46,895 nucleotides of DNA from the NCBI RefSeq assembly GCF_030682515.1, contig NZ_JAUXOD010000043.1:1-46895 (forward strand), read 5' to 3'. Each line of letters opens with the position of its first letter. The first letter of the stretch is position 1. The DNA comes from Hoeflea sp. (GTDB lineage Bacteria; Pseudomonadota; Alphaproteobacteria; Rhizobiales; Rhizobiaceae). The translations under genes and the position numbers were made by a program. Positions 7,723 through 16,854 of the stretch are shown piece after piece. Under the pieces are notes generated by a model. The model was not told the origin of the DNA. It did no database searches and worked only from the letters and a program-made list of their open reading frames with translations.

Positions 7723-9504
7723 TTACTCCGCGGCGATGCCGTAGGCCGCGTCGTCGTCCTCGGACACCTGCTCATCACCCGGTTCGACAGCGTCGTCTGC
7801 GGGTGTTGCGGGAACGGCGGAACCGTGTTCATCATCGCCGCTGCCGGAAGCATTGTCCCCGGCAGCCTCGTCCGGGCCGTTCGTCACCTCGTCCTCAAGC
7901 CCGTCGTCCTCCAATTCATTGTTATGCTCGCCGGCCTTGATGAGGCGGGTCACCTCTTCAGCGTCAGGTGCAAACAGAGCGCTCGTGTGAACGAGATGCG
8001 CCTTCCCGAAATACTCGACGAGCGCTGCCCGCGTTTCGCGCACCCGCGCGCGTGGCTGCACATTCGCTTCCTTTGCCGTGGTTTCGAGGGACTGGCGGGA
8101 CAGGCACAGAAGAAAATCCTCCGTCCCCATATTCGGCAGGAAGGCATCGGCGCCGATCCCTTCACCCGCGACGCGTGCGACGACGCCGCTGTTCGACATG
8201 CCCCGCCGACACGACAGGACGTCGATCAGGGCGGAGCGGGCCGCGACCCGGACCGTGTCCATATCGAACGACAGACGTCCGTTATCTGTAAACAGGCGAG
8301 CCGCGTGACGCTCGAACCGCCCCCGACCGAAGACGGCGTCGTTGGCGCCGCTATCGATCCGCACGTTGAGGCCGGCAAGTGAAAGCACGAGTAGCCCCAT
8401 CAGCATGTCGTCCTCGATCGGTGCGCGGGCCAGCGCCTCATGCAGCGCATCGGTGCGGAAATCGCCGATCATTTCCTGGCCCTTCTGGGTGACGTCGGGC
8501 CTTGGCTTCGACACGACCGCCATGTCGTCTGCCTGCGATCCATCACCGGTCGTACCCGACCGGCCCGTGGCGGTCTTCACTTCAGGCAAGCGATAATGGA
8601 CAGTCTGGACCTTGCCCTCGCGATCGAGGTACATGCCGGTGTGATCACCCTTGCCCGGCTTGCCATGGACCTGGTTTGCTTTCTTCGGCAGTTCTGGCTG
8701 GCCCCAGCTGTTGACCTCGACAATTGCGCCCTTCTTTGGCAGGTTGCTCGTCATCCACTCCTGCTGTGCGCCGAGAAAGGCTTCGACATCCGTCGTGTAC
8801 CGGTTGTCCTGATCGGCCGGTCCGAACAGGTCTTCCGCCCATTCGATGCCGTAGGCAGCGGTAAGGTCATCGCCGAAGCTCGCATCCTTCGCATACATCC
8901 GCTTCCTGTTCAGCGCGTTGGCGACAGACCACCATTGCGCGGTATCACCCTTCTTCGGCTTATGGGCCTTCCAAGTTTCCTTTTGCTCGTCGAGCGAGGC
9001 GGCCGCGATCGTACGCAGCTGTTGCTCATTCGGCATGTCGCCCCTCGCCATCTGGTCGAGCATCGTCGGGAGCACATTGGCAAGCAGCCGGAGCTTTCGG
9101 ATCTGGCGGACGGGAAGGGTGAGCGCGACACCAATTGCTTCTTCGGTCCATCCGAGTGCAACGAGCCGCTCGATGCCACGCCACTGATCGACGGGATTGA
9201 GAGGCTCGCGGGCGATGTTCTCGACCATCGAGCGCATGGCGCCGTTGTCGTTGGCAGGCTCAACGACGTGGATATCGATTTCCCCTAGTCCGGCGGCTAC
9301 AGCCTGTCGCACACGGCGGTGGCCCGCCTGAATGACATAGCCATTACCACCATCAGTTTCCGGCGATACAACCGGTGGCTGGAGAATGCCGACGGCTTTC
9401 ACCGTTGCCAGCAGCAGCGCGTCGGACTGCGGTGACGATTTTGTGCGGCGCGCGTCGTCGGGATTTTCCTTCAGCGCACGGGGATCGAGTTTCATGATCT
9501 GCAT
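7723..9504 (-). CDS. ParB/Srx-domain protein (plasmid ParB-like)
   Basis: A 593-residue protein. Residues 1-110 or so form a ParB/sulfiredoxin N-terminal domain, with the nucleotide-binding GHRR motif at 61-64 and a Box III-like ENIAREPLNPVDQW at 95-108; a helical ParB-type DNA-binding segment follows. The remaining 400 residues are specific to this plasmid family and end in a strongly acidic tail. There is no neighbouring ParA gene, and the length is about twice a canonical partition ParB, so it is probably not the segregation protein. Proteins of this type accompany methylase-helicase and DUF7007 genes and may act in plasmid establishment (inference). GGAAGGAG precedes the ATG at 9504. A hairpin (GGAGCGGC/GCCGCTCC, 9529-9548) lies in its leader. 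Confidence 0.8.
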   Translation of the reverse strand: MQIMKLDPRALKENPDDARRTKSSPQSDALLLATVKAVGILQPPVVSPETDGGNGYVIQAGHRRVRQAVAAGLGEIDIHVVEPANDNGAMRSMVENIAREPLNPVDQWRGIERLVALGWTEEAIGVALTLPVRQIRKLRLLANVLPTMLDQMARGDMPNEQQLRTIAAASLDEQKETWKAHKPKKGDTAQWWSVANALNRKRMYAKDASFGDDLTAAYGIEWAEDLFGPADQDNRYTTDVEAFLGAQQEWMTSNLPKKGAIVEVNSWGQPELPKKANQVHGKPGKGDHTGMYLDREGKVQTVHYRLPEVKTATGRSGTTGDGSQADDMAVVSKPRPDVTQKGQEMIGDFRTDALHEALARAPIEDDMLMGLLVLSLAGLNVRIDSGANDAVFGRGRFERHAARLFTDNGRLSFDMDTVRVAARSALIDVLSCRRGMSNSGVVARVAGEGIGADAFLPNMGTEDFLLCLSRQSLETTAKEANVQPRARVRETRAALVEYFGKAHLVHTSALFAPDAEEVTRLIKAGEHNNELEDDGLEDEVTNGPDEAAGDNASGSGDDEHGSAVPATPADDAVEPGDEQVSEDDDAAYGIAAE

Positions 9505-9871
9505 GGGATTTGCTCCTTCCGGGGTCCTGGAGCGGCGGTCGCCGCTCCTTCATGTCTTCATATTTTCGAAGACATCTTCCGAACCGCAGGGCGGGAAGAC
9601 CGGCGCAACTGCCGCCGAGCATCCCTGCCGCGATGGACAAGCGGGGCTGACAGCCCTGCGAAGGACGAGTGGCCGGGATGACGTAGGCGGCAATTGAGCA
9701 TCAGCGGCGGCGGGAGGAGCGAACTGCGATAGGGGTTTCCCTCTTTTTCCTTTTATCTTTCCACGTTCCTGTCTTCCCTCCCACTTTCGAAACGAGAGTG
9801 ATCGCGAAGCGGGTTGATAATAGTTGATAATGGGCCTATCTTGTCCTCAATCACATCAGATGGAGTGCAGC
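9505..9871. other. Divergent intergenic region between the ParB-like gene and parDE
   Basis: Holds the leader hairpin of the ParB-like gene (9529-9548) and the parDE promoter (9813-9842). Nothing else was recognised. The two genes are transcribed away from each other, so a promoter for the ParB-like gene should also lie here, but no clear match was found. Confidence 0.6.
9813..9842 (+). promoter_or_regulatory. parDE promoter with 8-bp direct repeats
   Basis: A -35-like TTGATA at 9814-9819 and a -10-like TATCTT at 9837-9842 are separated by 17 bp, 30 bp before the parD start. GTTGATAA occurs twice (9813-9820 and 9823-9830), overlapping the -35 box, a plausible binding site for the ParD antitoxin, which usually represses its own operon. 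Confidence 0.5.
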
Positions 9872-10138
9872 ATGATTAGTGCCGAACTGGGAAAGCAGCT
9901 CGAAAGCTATATCCAGCAACTCGTCGACACCGGTCGTTATGGCTCGAAAAGCGAAGTGCTGCGGGAAGGTGTACGACTGGTCCAGGACCGCGAAACCCGT
10001 CTTGCCGCGCTGGATGCCTCCATCATGCGCGGCATTGCCGATGCCGACGCGGGCCGAACGAAGCCGGCGAGCGACGTTTTCAACCGACTCGAGGCAAAAT
10101 ACCGTGCGATGGCTGATCAGGCCGAAAAATCGGCATGA
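9872..10138 (+). CDS. parD: ParD-family antitoxin
   Basis: An 88-residue protein with an N-terminal ribbon-helix-helix (ISAELGKQLESYIQQLVDTG, then YGSKSEVLREGVRLV), typical of ParD/CC2985 antitoxins, and a C-terminal half that would wrap the toxin. The start at 9872 is preferred over the in-frame ATG at 9824 because it fits the family length. The stop overlaps the toxin start (ATGA at 10135-10138). The pair stabilises the replicon by post-segregational killing, inferred from the family. Confidence 0.92.
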   Translation: MISAELGKQLESYIQQLVDTGRYGSKSEVLREGVRLVQDRETRLAALDASIMRGIADADAGRTKPASDVFNRLEAKYRAMADQAEKSA

Positions 10139-10431
10139 TCCTTGAGTTTACCAGCGAGGCGGAAAACGATCTTGAGCAGATCGCCGACTATATCGCCAAG
10201 GACAATCCCCGGCGCGCCCTTTCATTCGTCCGGGAACTGCGGAATAAGTGTGAGGATCTCGTCAACAGCCCGAACGGCTTCGCCCTCGTTCCCCGGTATG
10301 AACACCACGGTATCCGCCGGCGCGTTCATGGCAAGTATCTGATCTTCTACCGCGTCGAGAACGAGAAGGTGGTCATCGTCCATGTCCTGAATGGCGCCAC
10401 CGACTATGGCGCTCTCCTGTTCGGCGATTAA
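10135..10431 (+). CDS. parE: ParE-family toxin
   Basis: A 98-residue RelE/ParE-superfamily protein (FTSEAENDLEQIADYIAKDN at the start; YEHHGIRRRVHGKYLIFYRV in the core). ParE toxins inhibit DNA gyrase. Length and motifs are complete. It is translationally coupled to parD by a 4-bp overlap, and its 3' end converges on the methylase-helicase gene 45 bp away. A 12-bp palindrome (TCGGCCGGCCGA, 10434-10445) lies between the two convergent genes but has no T-run. Confidence 0.92.
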   Translation: MILEFTSEAENDLEQIADYIAKDNPRRALSFVRELRNKCEDLVNSPNGFALVPRYEHHGIRRRVHGKYLIFYRVENEKVVIVHVLNGATDYGALLFGD

Positions 10432-10476
10432 CTTCGGCCGGCCGATCTGAGACGATCTCTGGCTCCAAACATAGGG

Positions 10477-13400
10477 CTAAGCGGCAAACTTCTCCGCCCC
10501 GGAATCCTGCCGGGCAGATGTCGCGAGCGCCTCTTCGATCTCCCGCAGCTTCTGACGTTTCTCCGCCAGTTCGTCCGCGAACGAAAACGACCCACCTTCG
10601 CGCGATCGATAGGACGAAAGCCGCCGTTGCGCCGCTTCAAGCCGCTGGCGATATTGATGCTGTTCCTCCGCAAGACCACAGAGCGCATGTTCAAGCCGGG
10701 AGATCGCCCCGAGCGGCGTCACGGTCACCGCCAGATCGACCTCGTAGTCAGCGCCGGTGCGCTGAAGGGCCGTGGTATAGTGGTATCCGTCGCTCTTGCC
10801 GAAACGCTCACCGTCGTAGATGAGATCGAAGCCGCCAATCGACGCGAGGTGGATTTCCCCTTCTTGGCGCAACTGGACGAGGGTCAGGATCTCCTTCATG
10901 AGCGCGCGTCCAGCGTGCTTACGATCCCGATGGACGTCGCCGATGACCGTCATTGCGAAGGCGTCGCCTGCGGTCACGACGAGGCGTTCGATGTCCTGAC
11001 CGATATCTGCAATCCGGCGCTGCGAGACGTCGATCTCTCGCTCGGCCTCACGGACCTGGCGGCGAACCGCATGCTGGTCGTCGTCGTGCGCGGCGCGCAG
11101 GCGCTCCAGCCGGGCGATATCGGCTTCGAGGCCGGCCTTCTGCATCAAGCGTTCGTCCCCAGAGGCAATGGCCTTTGCCATTGCGAACTGGTTGGCAGCC
11201 CCTTCGCCGAGATCTTCCAGCCGGCGGATCGAGGTGTCGCCCGACAAGGCGGCGGCGATAAAGCGCGCCTTGCGCTCATTGTTCTGCCACATGGAAGCGT
11301 CGAGCGAGCCTTGCGTCGCATAGGCGAAGATATCGACGACATCGTGCTGGTTGCCCTGGCGAACGATCCGCCCCTCCCGCTGCTCGATCTGCGATGGTAA
11401 CCATGGAACATCGAGGTGATGCAGCGCCTTCAGCCGAAGCTGGACATTGACGCCGGTGCCCATGGTTTCCGACGAACCGATCAGGAAGCGGACCTTGCCG
11501 GCGCGCACATCGCCAAACAGGCGCTGCTTGGCCTCACTTTTCTTGTAGTCCTGCATGAAGGCTATCTCGGCGGCCGGCACGCCGCGCCGGACCAATTCGT
11601 CACGGATCCAGCGATAGGCAGAAAAACCTCTGCTCTTCTCGACATTGATCGTGCCGAGATCGGAAAAGATCATCTGTGCAGCACCTGGGAGATCAAATGG
11701 CTTGCCGTCTGGACGCACGAATGTGCTCTGGCTGGTCTGCTTCCATATGCTGAAAGCATTTTCGACGAGAAGATTGAGCTTGTTGTCCGGCTCGTTGTCA
11801 TTGTCCGGATCAACCAGCCGGAGATCGATCGCCGCATGGCGGCCGTCGGTGATGACGGAGAGCAGGATGTCATCGCCCGACTTGGCCGGTCCCTCGCGCT
11901 GCTCTATCGCCTTGATGCGGGCATCGAGTAGCATCTGGTAGTTCCTGAAGGCCTGCGACGGCTTGGCCGTCAGGATCTGCCGGCGGCCCGTCGCGATGTC
12001 CGGTACCTTCACGTAGCGACGAAGGTCTTCCGGCATGACAACATCGGCAAAGGTGCGGAACATGGCAATGAGTTCCGGCACGTTGACGAAGCTCGCAAAG
12101 CGGCTGACCGGCTTGTATTTGCCAGACGGCTGGATCTCCAGTTCGGTCGTCGTGTCACCGAAGGTCGATGCCCATGCGTCAAACTCGTGCAGACCGCGCT
12201 CGCGCAGCGCTTCAAACCCAAGCAAACGCTGGACAGAGAACATTTCGCCCAGCGTATTGGTGATCGGCGTACCTGAAGCGAGCACCAGCGCGCGGCCGGG
12301 ATTCTTTGTCTCGATAAACCGGGATTTGACATAGAGATCCCAGGCGCGCTGCGAGCCATTCGGATCGATACCCTTCAGCGTCGACATGTTCGTCGCGAAG
12401 GAAAGTTTGCGGAACTCCTGCGCCTCGTCGACGACGATCTGGTCGACGCCGATTTCCGAAATCGTCAGCAGATCGTCCTTGCGGGTCGACAGCGCCTCCA
12501 GCCGCTCTCTCAAACCCTCCTTCAAACGCTCGAGCCGCTTGCGAGATACACGGTCATCACTGTCGATCCTGGTCTGAAGATCCTCGTAGAGTTCCAATTC
12601 GTCATGAATCATCTGTTGTTCGAAGGCTGTAGGCACGCCGATGAACCTGAACGCCGAGTGGGTGATGATGATCGCATCCCAGGTTGCGGTTGCCGCCCGC
12701 GATAAAAACCGTGCCCGCTTGGCTATAGTGAAATTCGTTTCGTCGGCGACGAGAATGCGGGCATTGGGATAAAGCGCCAGAAACTCGCGCGCCGCCTGCG
12801 CCAGGCAATGGCCGGGAACCACCAGCATCGCCTTGGCGATCAGGCCGAGCCTGCGTTGTTCCATGATGCTTGCTGCCATCGTCATGGTCTTGCCCGCGCC
12901 GACGGCATGGGCAAGGTAGGTGGAGCCCGACGAGATGATACGCCAGATGCCACGTTTCTGGTGATCATACAAAGTAAAGGCGCCCGAGGCGCCAGGAAGC
13001 TTCAGATGGGAGCCGTCGAATTTGCGCGGCGCGATATTGTTGAACCGGTCATTATAGACCCGGGCCAGCCGGTCGGTGCGATCGGGGTCCGTCCAGACCC
13101 AGTCCTGGAAAGCTTCCTTCAACCTCTGAAGCTTGTCGCGGGCCGCTTCCGTATCGACGACATTCAGCACCCGCCGATCGCCGTCCAAATCCTTGATCGT
13201 ATCAAAGATCTGCGGAACGCGGCTGTTGAGCGCATCGCCAAGCAGTTCGCCAGCATGACGGCGGCTGGTGCCCCATTGTGATGTGCCCACAGCCGTGTAG
13301 CCGAGTTGACGTGCTTCCACCGTCCAGGAGCCGAGTTCCGGCATATGATGGATGCGGATGTCCACGCCCATCGTTTCGTGCACGAAAGCAACGACGTCGG

Positions 13401-15588
13401 AAGCCGGAATCCACGGCGCGCCAAGGCGGGCGGTAATGTCGGAGGGACGCAGATCGGCTGGCTGTACGTCCCGCAGTGCCGCGACATTGCGCTGGAATAT
13501 CGGATCAAGTTCGGCCGCTGCTTCTGCAGCGGCAAGCCTGGTGCGGACCGGGCCGGAGAGATACGCGTCCGACGTTTGCCACGACCCATCCACAGGATCC
13601 CGAAAAATTGCATCGCCCAGTTCGCCAATCACCACTTGCGCGTCACGATGCAGCAGTTCAGCGATGTGGTCGATATCGACACGGCCACGTTCATTCAGCA
13701 CGACAGCCAGTGCATCTGCGGCACTGGTGATGTCAGGCGCAGCGGGCGGAGAAATCACCCGTTCGGAAAAGATCGGGCCAGGGCGGGCGGTATCGGTCTC
13801 AAGGTCATAGTCCTCGATCGAGGCAACCAGCCAGCAATCCGGATCGTCGCGGAAAGGTGCAAGATTGGGCTGGCGGTGGGTTTCCCGGACTTCGCCCGTT
13901 TCGGCATCCTCCGAAATCGAGACCGTGGTGTGGTTGATCGGACCGAAGTCGCGAACGAATGACGACCAGGCGATGCGCAGGTGGACCTGAAGATCACGCC
14001 ATGGCCGGTCCTGCTCCTGGGCTTTGAGGATCGCGCGGACGGCATCTCGGACTGGAATCAGCTTGGTGATAACGCGGACAAGCTTGTCAGACATGCCGTC
14101 GGCAGAACGCCCCTTGCGCCTCTTGATCTGGACGGGCACGCCATCGAGCATCTGCATGAGGCCACGGGCATTGTCGATGAAGAAGCTGCCTTCACGAACC
14201 TGTTCGTTTGCGGGCCGCAAGTCGACGATCTCGCCGAGTTCGTCCTCAACATCGATGTCAATGCTGGTCGGCTCGCCGTCGCAGCAGTCTTGCGGAAGAA
14301 GAGAGATTGCGGCCTCCAGCGCGGTCTCGAGATCGACGCCAGCGCTGGCTCGGCAGGTATAGGTTTCGCCGAAGGGACCGGAGGTGAGGGCGTGTGTGCC
14401 GAGCACGAAGTCAGGATGTTTCGCAAACCATCGATTGACGCGGATCGCACCATCATCCTCGGTGGCAGCGCGAACCTCTTCGAGGTCAAGCCACGAGACA
14501 TCGCCCTCGGGTTCGCCAACCTTGCGTTTGCGGAAGAACAGGATATCGACCACGACGTCCGTACCGGCATCGCGGCGGAAGCTGCCCTCGGGCAGGCGGA
14601 TCGCTGCGATCAGATCGGCTGATTTGGCGATATGCTCGCGCGCGGTGGCATCTGCCTTGTCCATCGTACCGGTGCTGGTCACAAATGCCGCAAGGGCTCC
14701 CGGCTTCAGAAGATCGATCGAGCGCGCGATGAAATAGTCGTGCAGACGAAGGCCAAGCGAGCGGTAGGCTCGGTCGGAGCGGACAGTTCGATCGGAAAAT
14801 GGTGGATTGCCGATGGCGAGGTCATAGATCGGTGCGAGATCCGAGCGCGCAAAATCCCCCTCGATGATCCGGGCCTTCGGCTGCAACAAGCGGACGATCC
14901 GCGCTGTGACAGGATCGAGTTCGATCCCGGTGACGTAAGCCTTGTCTCGAAATGCCTTCGGCATCAGCGCCGGAAACAGGCCTGTACCGATGCCCGGTTC
15001 CAGAACGCGGCCGCCGCGCCAGCCCATGCGCTTCAAGCCTGACCAGATCGCCCGGATAATGATCTCCGGCGTAAAGTGCGCATACTGCGTGCAACGCGAC
15101 AGGCTGGTATAATCGCTCTCGGTGACGGCACTCTCGAGCGACGAGCCGAGATCCTCCCAGCCCTCCCGAAACGCGACGTTTCCCGGACGACGGAACATGC
15201 CGTTTGCAAGTTCGGAGGCGCCGAAGCCGGTGAACCGGATCAACCGCTTCTGCTGCTCGTGCATCACCGGTAAATTGTGCCGCTCGATCTCGCTGGCGAT
15301 CAAAATAGCTGCGACATTCGCCCTGGCGCGGTCCTTCCAGGACGAGGCAAGCCCTCGGTCCTCGCCATCATCGAGGTAGAAATTGGCACGCTGGCCCTGT
15401 TTGGACGCTGAAGGTTGGGGCGGGGCGCTGATCGCGCGTGCCGGGGCAGGCGAGGGCGGTGTCGGATCGGGATCGTCATCATTGGCGGGTTCGCCCGAAA
15501 ACCCGCCCAAGGCGGCGACGCCAAGCCCGAGGCCTGACGAGAGGGCTGAACTGCCGAACATGTCGAGCGTGAAGGGATCGTTGCTCAT
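10477..15588 (-). CDS. Giant N6-adenine methylase-like / SF2 helicase protein (DarB-like antirestriction candidate)
   Basis: A 1703-residue protein. Residues 1-90 are low-complexity (Pro/Ala/Asp). A Rossmann methylase fold follows, with SAM motif LEPGIGTG near 196-203 and catalytic NPPF at about 261-264, indicating N6-adenine-type methylation. The second half is an SF2 helicase: GAGKT near 896-900, DEAQ near 1053, ASGTPITNT (motif III), and QREGRIVRQGN near 1404 (motif VI); a coiled-coil tail ends it. All key motifs look intact. Proteins with this fusion occur on phages and conjugative elements; phage P1 DarB, which shields DNA from type I restriction, has a similar arrangement. That role here is inference. 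CAGGAG precedes the start at 15588. Confidence 0.88.
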   Translation of the reverse strand: MSNDPFTLDMFGSSALSSGLGLGVAALGGFSGEPANDDDPDPTPPSPAPARAISAPPQPSASKQGQRANFYLDDGEDRGLASSWKDRARANVAAILIASEIERHNLPVMHEQQKRLIRFTGFGASELANGMFRRPGNVAFREGWEDLGSSLESAVTESDYTSLSRCTQYAHFTPEIIIRAIWSGLKRMGWRGGRVLEPGIGTGLFPALMPKAFRDKAYVTGIELDPVTARIVRLLQPKARIIEGDFARSDLAPIYDLAIGNPPFSDRTVRSDRAYRSLGLRLHDYFIARSIDLLKPGALAAFVTSTGTMDKADATAREHIAKSADLIAAIRLPEGSFRRDAGTDVVVDILFFRKRKVGEPEGDVSWLDLEEVRAATEDDGAIRVNRWFAKHPDFVLGTHALTSGPFGETYTCRASAGVDLETALEAAISLLPQDCCDGEPTSIDIDVEDELGEIVDLRPANEQVREGSFFIDNARGLMQMLDGVPVQIKRRKGRSADGMSDKLVRVITKLIPVRDAVRAILKAQEQDRPWRDLQVHLRIAWSSFVRDFGPINHTTVSISEDAETGEVRETHRQPNLAPFRDDPDCWLVASIEDYDLETDTARPGPIFSERVISPPAAPDITSAADALAVVLNERGRVDIDHIAELLHRDAQVVIGELGDAIFRDPVDGSWQTSDAYLSGPVRTRLAAAEAAAELDPIFQRNVAALRDVQPADLRPSDITARLGAPWIPASDVVAFVHETMGVDIRIHHMPELGSWTVEARQLGYTAVGTSQWGTSRRHAGELLGDALNSRVPQIFDTIKDLDGDRRVLNVVDTEAARDKLQRLKEAFQDWVWTDPDRTDRLARVYNDRFNNIAPRKFDGSHLKLPGASGAFTLYDHQKRGIWRIISSGSTYLAHAVGAGKTMTMAASIMEQRRLGLIAKAMLVVPGHCLAQAAREFLALYPNARILVADETNFTIAKRARFLSRAATATWDAIIITHSAFRFIGVPTAFEQQMIHDELELYEDLQTRIDSDDRVSRKRLERLKEGLRERLEALSTRKDDLLTISEIGVDQIVVDEAQEFRKLSFATNMSTLKGIDPNGSQRAWDLYVKSRFIETKNPGRALVLASGTPITNTLGEMFSVQRLLGFEALRERGLHEFDAWASTFGDTTTELEIQPSGKYKPVSRFASFVNVPELIAMFRTFADVVMPEDLRRYVKVPDIATGRRQILTAKPSQAFRNYQMLLDARIKAIEQREGPAKSGDDILLSVITDGRHAAIDLRLVDPDNDNEPDNKLNLLVENAFSIWKQTSQSTFVRPDGKPFDLPGAAQMIFSDLGTINVEKSRGFSAYRWIRDELVRRGVPAAEIAFMQDYKKSEAKQRLFGDVRAGKVRFLIGSSETMGTGVNVQLRLKALHHLDVPWLPSQIEQREGRIVRQGNQHDVVDIFAYATQGSLDASMWQNNERKARFIAAALSGDTSIRRLEDLGEGAANQFAMAKAIASGDERLMQKAGLEADIARLERLRAAHDDDQHAVRRQVREAEREIDVSQRRIADIGQDIERLVVTAGDAFAMTVIGDVHRDRKHAGRALMKEILTLVQLRQEGEIHLASIGGFDLIYDGERFGKSDGYHYTTALQRTGADYEVDLAVTVTPLGAISRLEHALCGLAEEQHQYRQRLEAAQRRLSSYRSREGGSFSFADELAEKRQKLREIEEALATSARQDSGAEKFAA

Positions 15589-15690
15589 CGGTTTCTCCTG
15601 GTTGAAAAGCGCGCGTTGCCGCCGGCGGTAAGGACCGCAGCTCGGGCACGTGCTGGTTCTGAACGGTGAGTGCGTGGCAGCCGACGGCGC

Positions 15691-16092
15691 CTAGGGGCGC
15701 TCGACGAGTGTGAGTTGCAGCGAGTCAGCGTTGAACGCGACTCGCAGATACGTTGCAGCAGGACATGCGGCCATCATGGCTTCCAGTTGCGCGGCATCGA
15801 GAAACTCGACACCATCGTCGCCACCGAAGGTTCGACGCTTGACCTCGAACCAGTCATCGCAGGTGTCGGGATTGCATTCCTCAGCATGGACGACGAGGGG
15901 CCTTGCGCCGTCGGACAGTTTGCCATTCGAGCACAGATAGACGCCGTGGTCGCCGACCAGCCACAGGCCGGGCTGTTCATCAGATCCTTGGTGGAGGCCG
16001 TCGTATGGGTTTCGAAAGCCACCATGGGATTTTGCGTCAGTTCGGCCGCGGTCGATCACGGCTCGCACATTGTAGAGCGGGAAGGAAAGCAT
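15691..16092 (-). CDS. DUF3085 family protein
   Basis: A 133-residue protein beginning MLSFPLYNVRAVIDRG, with GLWLVGDHGVYLCSNG and DDWFEVKRRTFGGDDGVEFL, the conserved segments of DUF3085. Function unknown; the family is found on alphaproteobacterial plasmids. The start at 16092 is set by GGGAGGG just upstream; the frame is open further to 16167 but overlaps the gene ahead. It follows the DUF1419 gene by 11 bp on the same strand, so the two are probably co-transcribed. Confidence 0.85.
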   Translation of the reverse strand: MLSFPLYNVRAVIDRGRTDAKSHGGFRNPYDGLHQGSDEQPGLWLVGDHGVYLCSNGKLSDGARPLVVHAEECNPDTCDDWFEVKRRTFGGDDGVEFLDAAQLEAMMAACPAATYLRVAFNADSLQLTLVERP

Positions 16093-16103
16093 CGTACCCT
16101 CCC

Positions 16104-16709
16104 TCACGCTGCGACCACATCGGGCAGGTAGCGCAGATGCACTGGCAGCTTTGCCGCGATCTCGCAATCAGTCAGGCTGTCCAGTAGTTTTAGCGTGGCG
16201 CCGCCGGGTATGGCGTAGAACATGACAATTCGCTTGCCGCAGTCGATCGTCGGCCAACGCTCGTCGGCATAGCCGCGATAGTCATCCACCGTGCTGCTCC
16301 AGATGTGCTCCAGGCGTTCATCGCGAGTCATAGCGCGGACAGGGCGTGTTTCCCGTTCGAAAATGGCCAGCCGCATGCGCTCAACGGCTTCCCGGTCGGA
16401 AAAGTCGCAGTAGCCGTGAAAGCAGCGGATCGTCCCGTCGATCCTGAGCGCGAAGAAGACTGATGTCACCGACCCGGTCAGGAACTCGCGCATCGCGAAC
16501 ATCGAGCCGCGGATCCACAGCGGCGGCAGGATCTCGAACATATGATCATGCTCGGCTTCATGGATTTCGAACCACTCTCCGGCATAGAGCGGCGTGGCAT
16601 CATCTTCGAACCGGCCCGGGCGACCGGCATGCCGGTCGAACATGCGAAACATCTGGTGGCGTGACGACACGCCCTCATAGACCTTGCGAGGTGTAGAAAC
16701 GATTGTCAT
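16104..16709 (-). CDS. DUF1419 family protein
   Basis: A 201-residue protein with the hallmark SSRHQMFRMFDRHAGRPGRFE near its start and GEWFEIHEAEHDHMFEILPP further on, both typical of DUF1419. Function unknown. The start at 16709 has AAGGAG upstream, and translation from it gives the usual family length. It forms a likely operon with the DUF3085 gene. Both families recur beside methylase-helicase and Toprim genes on rhizobial plasmids. Confidence 0.85.
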   Translation of the reverse strand: MTIVSTPRKVYEGVSSRHQMFRMFDRHAGRPGRFEDDATPLYAGEWFEIHEAEHDHMFEILPPLWIRGSMFAMREFLTGSVTSVFFALRIDGTIRCFHGYCDFSDREAVERMRLAIFERETRPVRAMTRDERLEHIWSSTVDDYRGYADERWPTIDCGKRIVMFYAIPGGATLKLLDSLTDCEIAAKLPVHLRYLPDVVAA

Positions 16710-16854
16710 AGGTGGCTCCTTGAGGTTATGTCGGGACCGAAGCGCAGTGACGATCCTGTCGATCTCACCATCCCATTCAGTCCTTCCTGACACCTCCACT
16801 GCCGCCGCCTCGCCGTCCGTTCGGGTCAAGGGCCGGCTTTAGCCGGGCGAAGCT

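Noticed and set aside
7723-9504. Canonical ParB partition protein
   Set aside because: It is twice the usual length, has no ParA neighbour and no parS-like repeats nearby, so it is described only as ParB-like.
9813-9830. GTTGATAA repeats as replication iterons
   Set aside because: There are only two copies, with no rep gene nearby; a promoter/operator for parDE explains them better.
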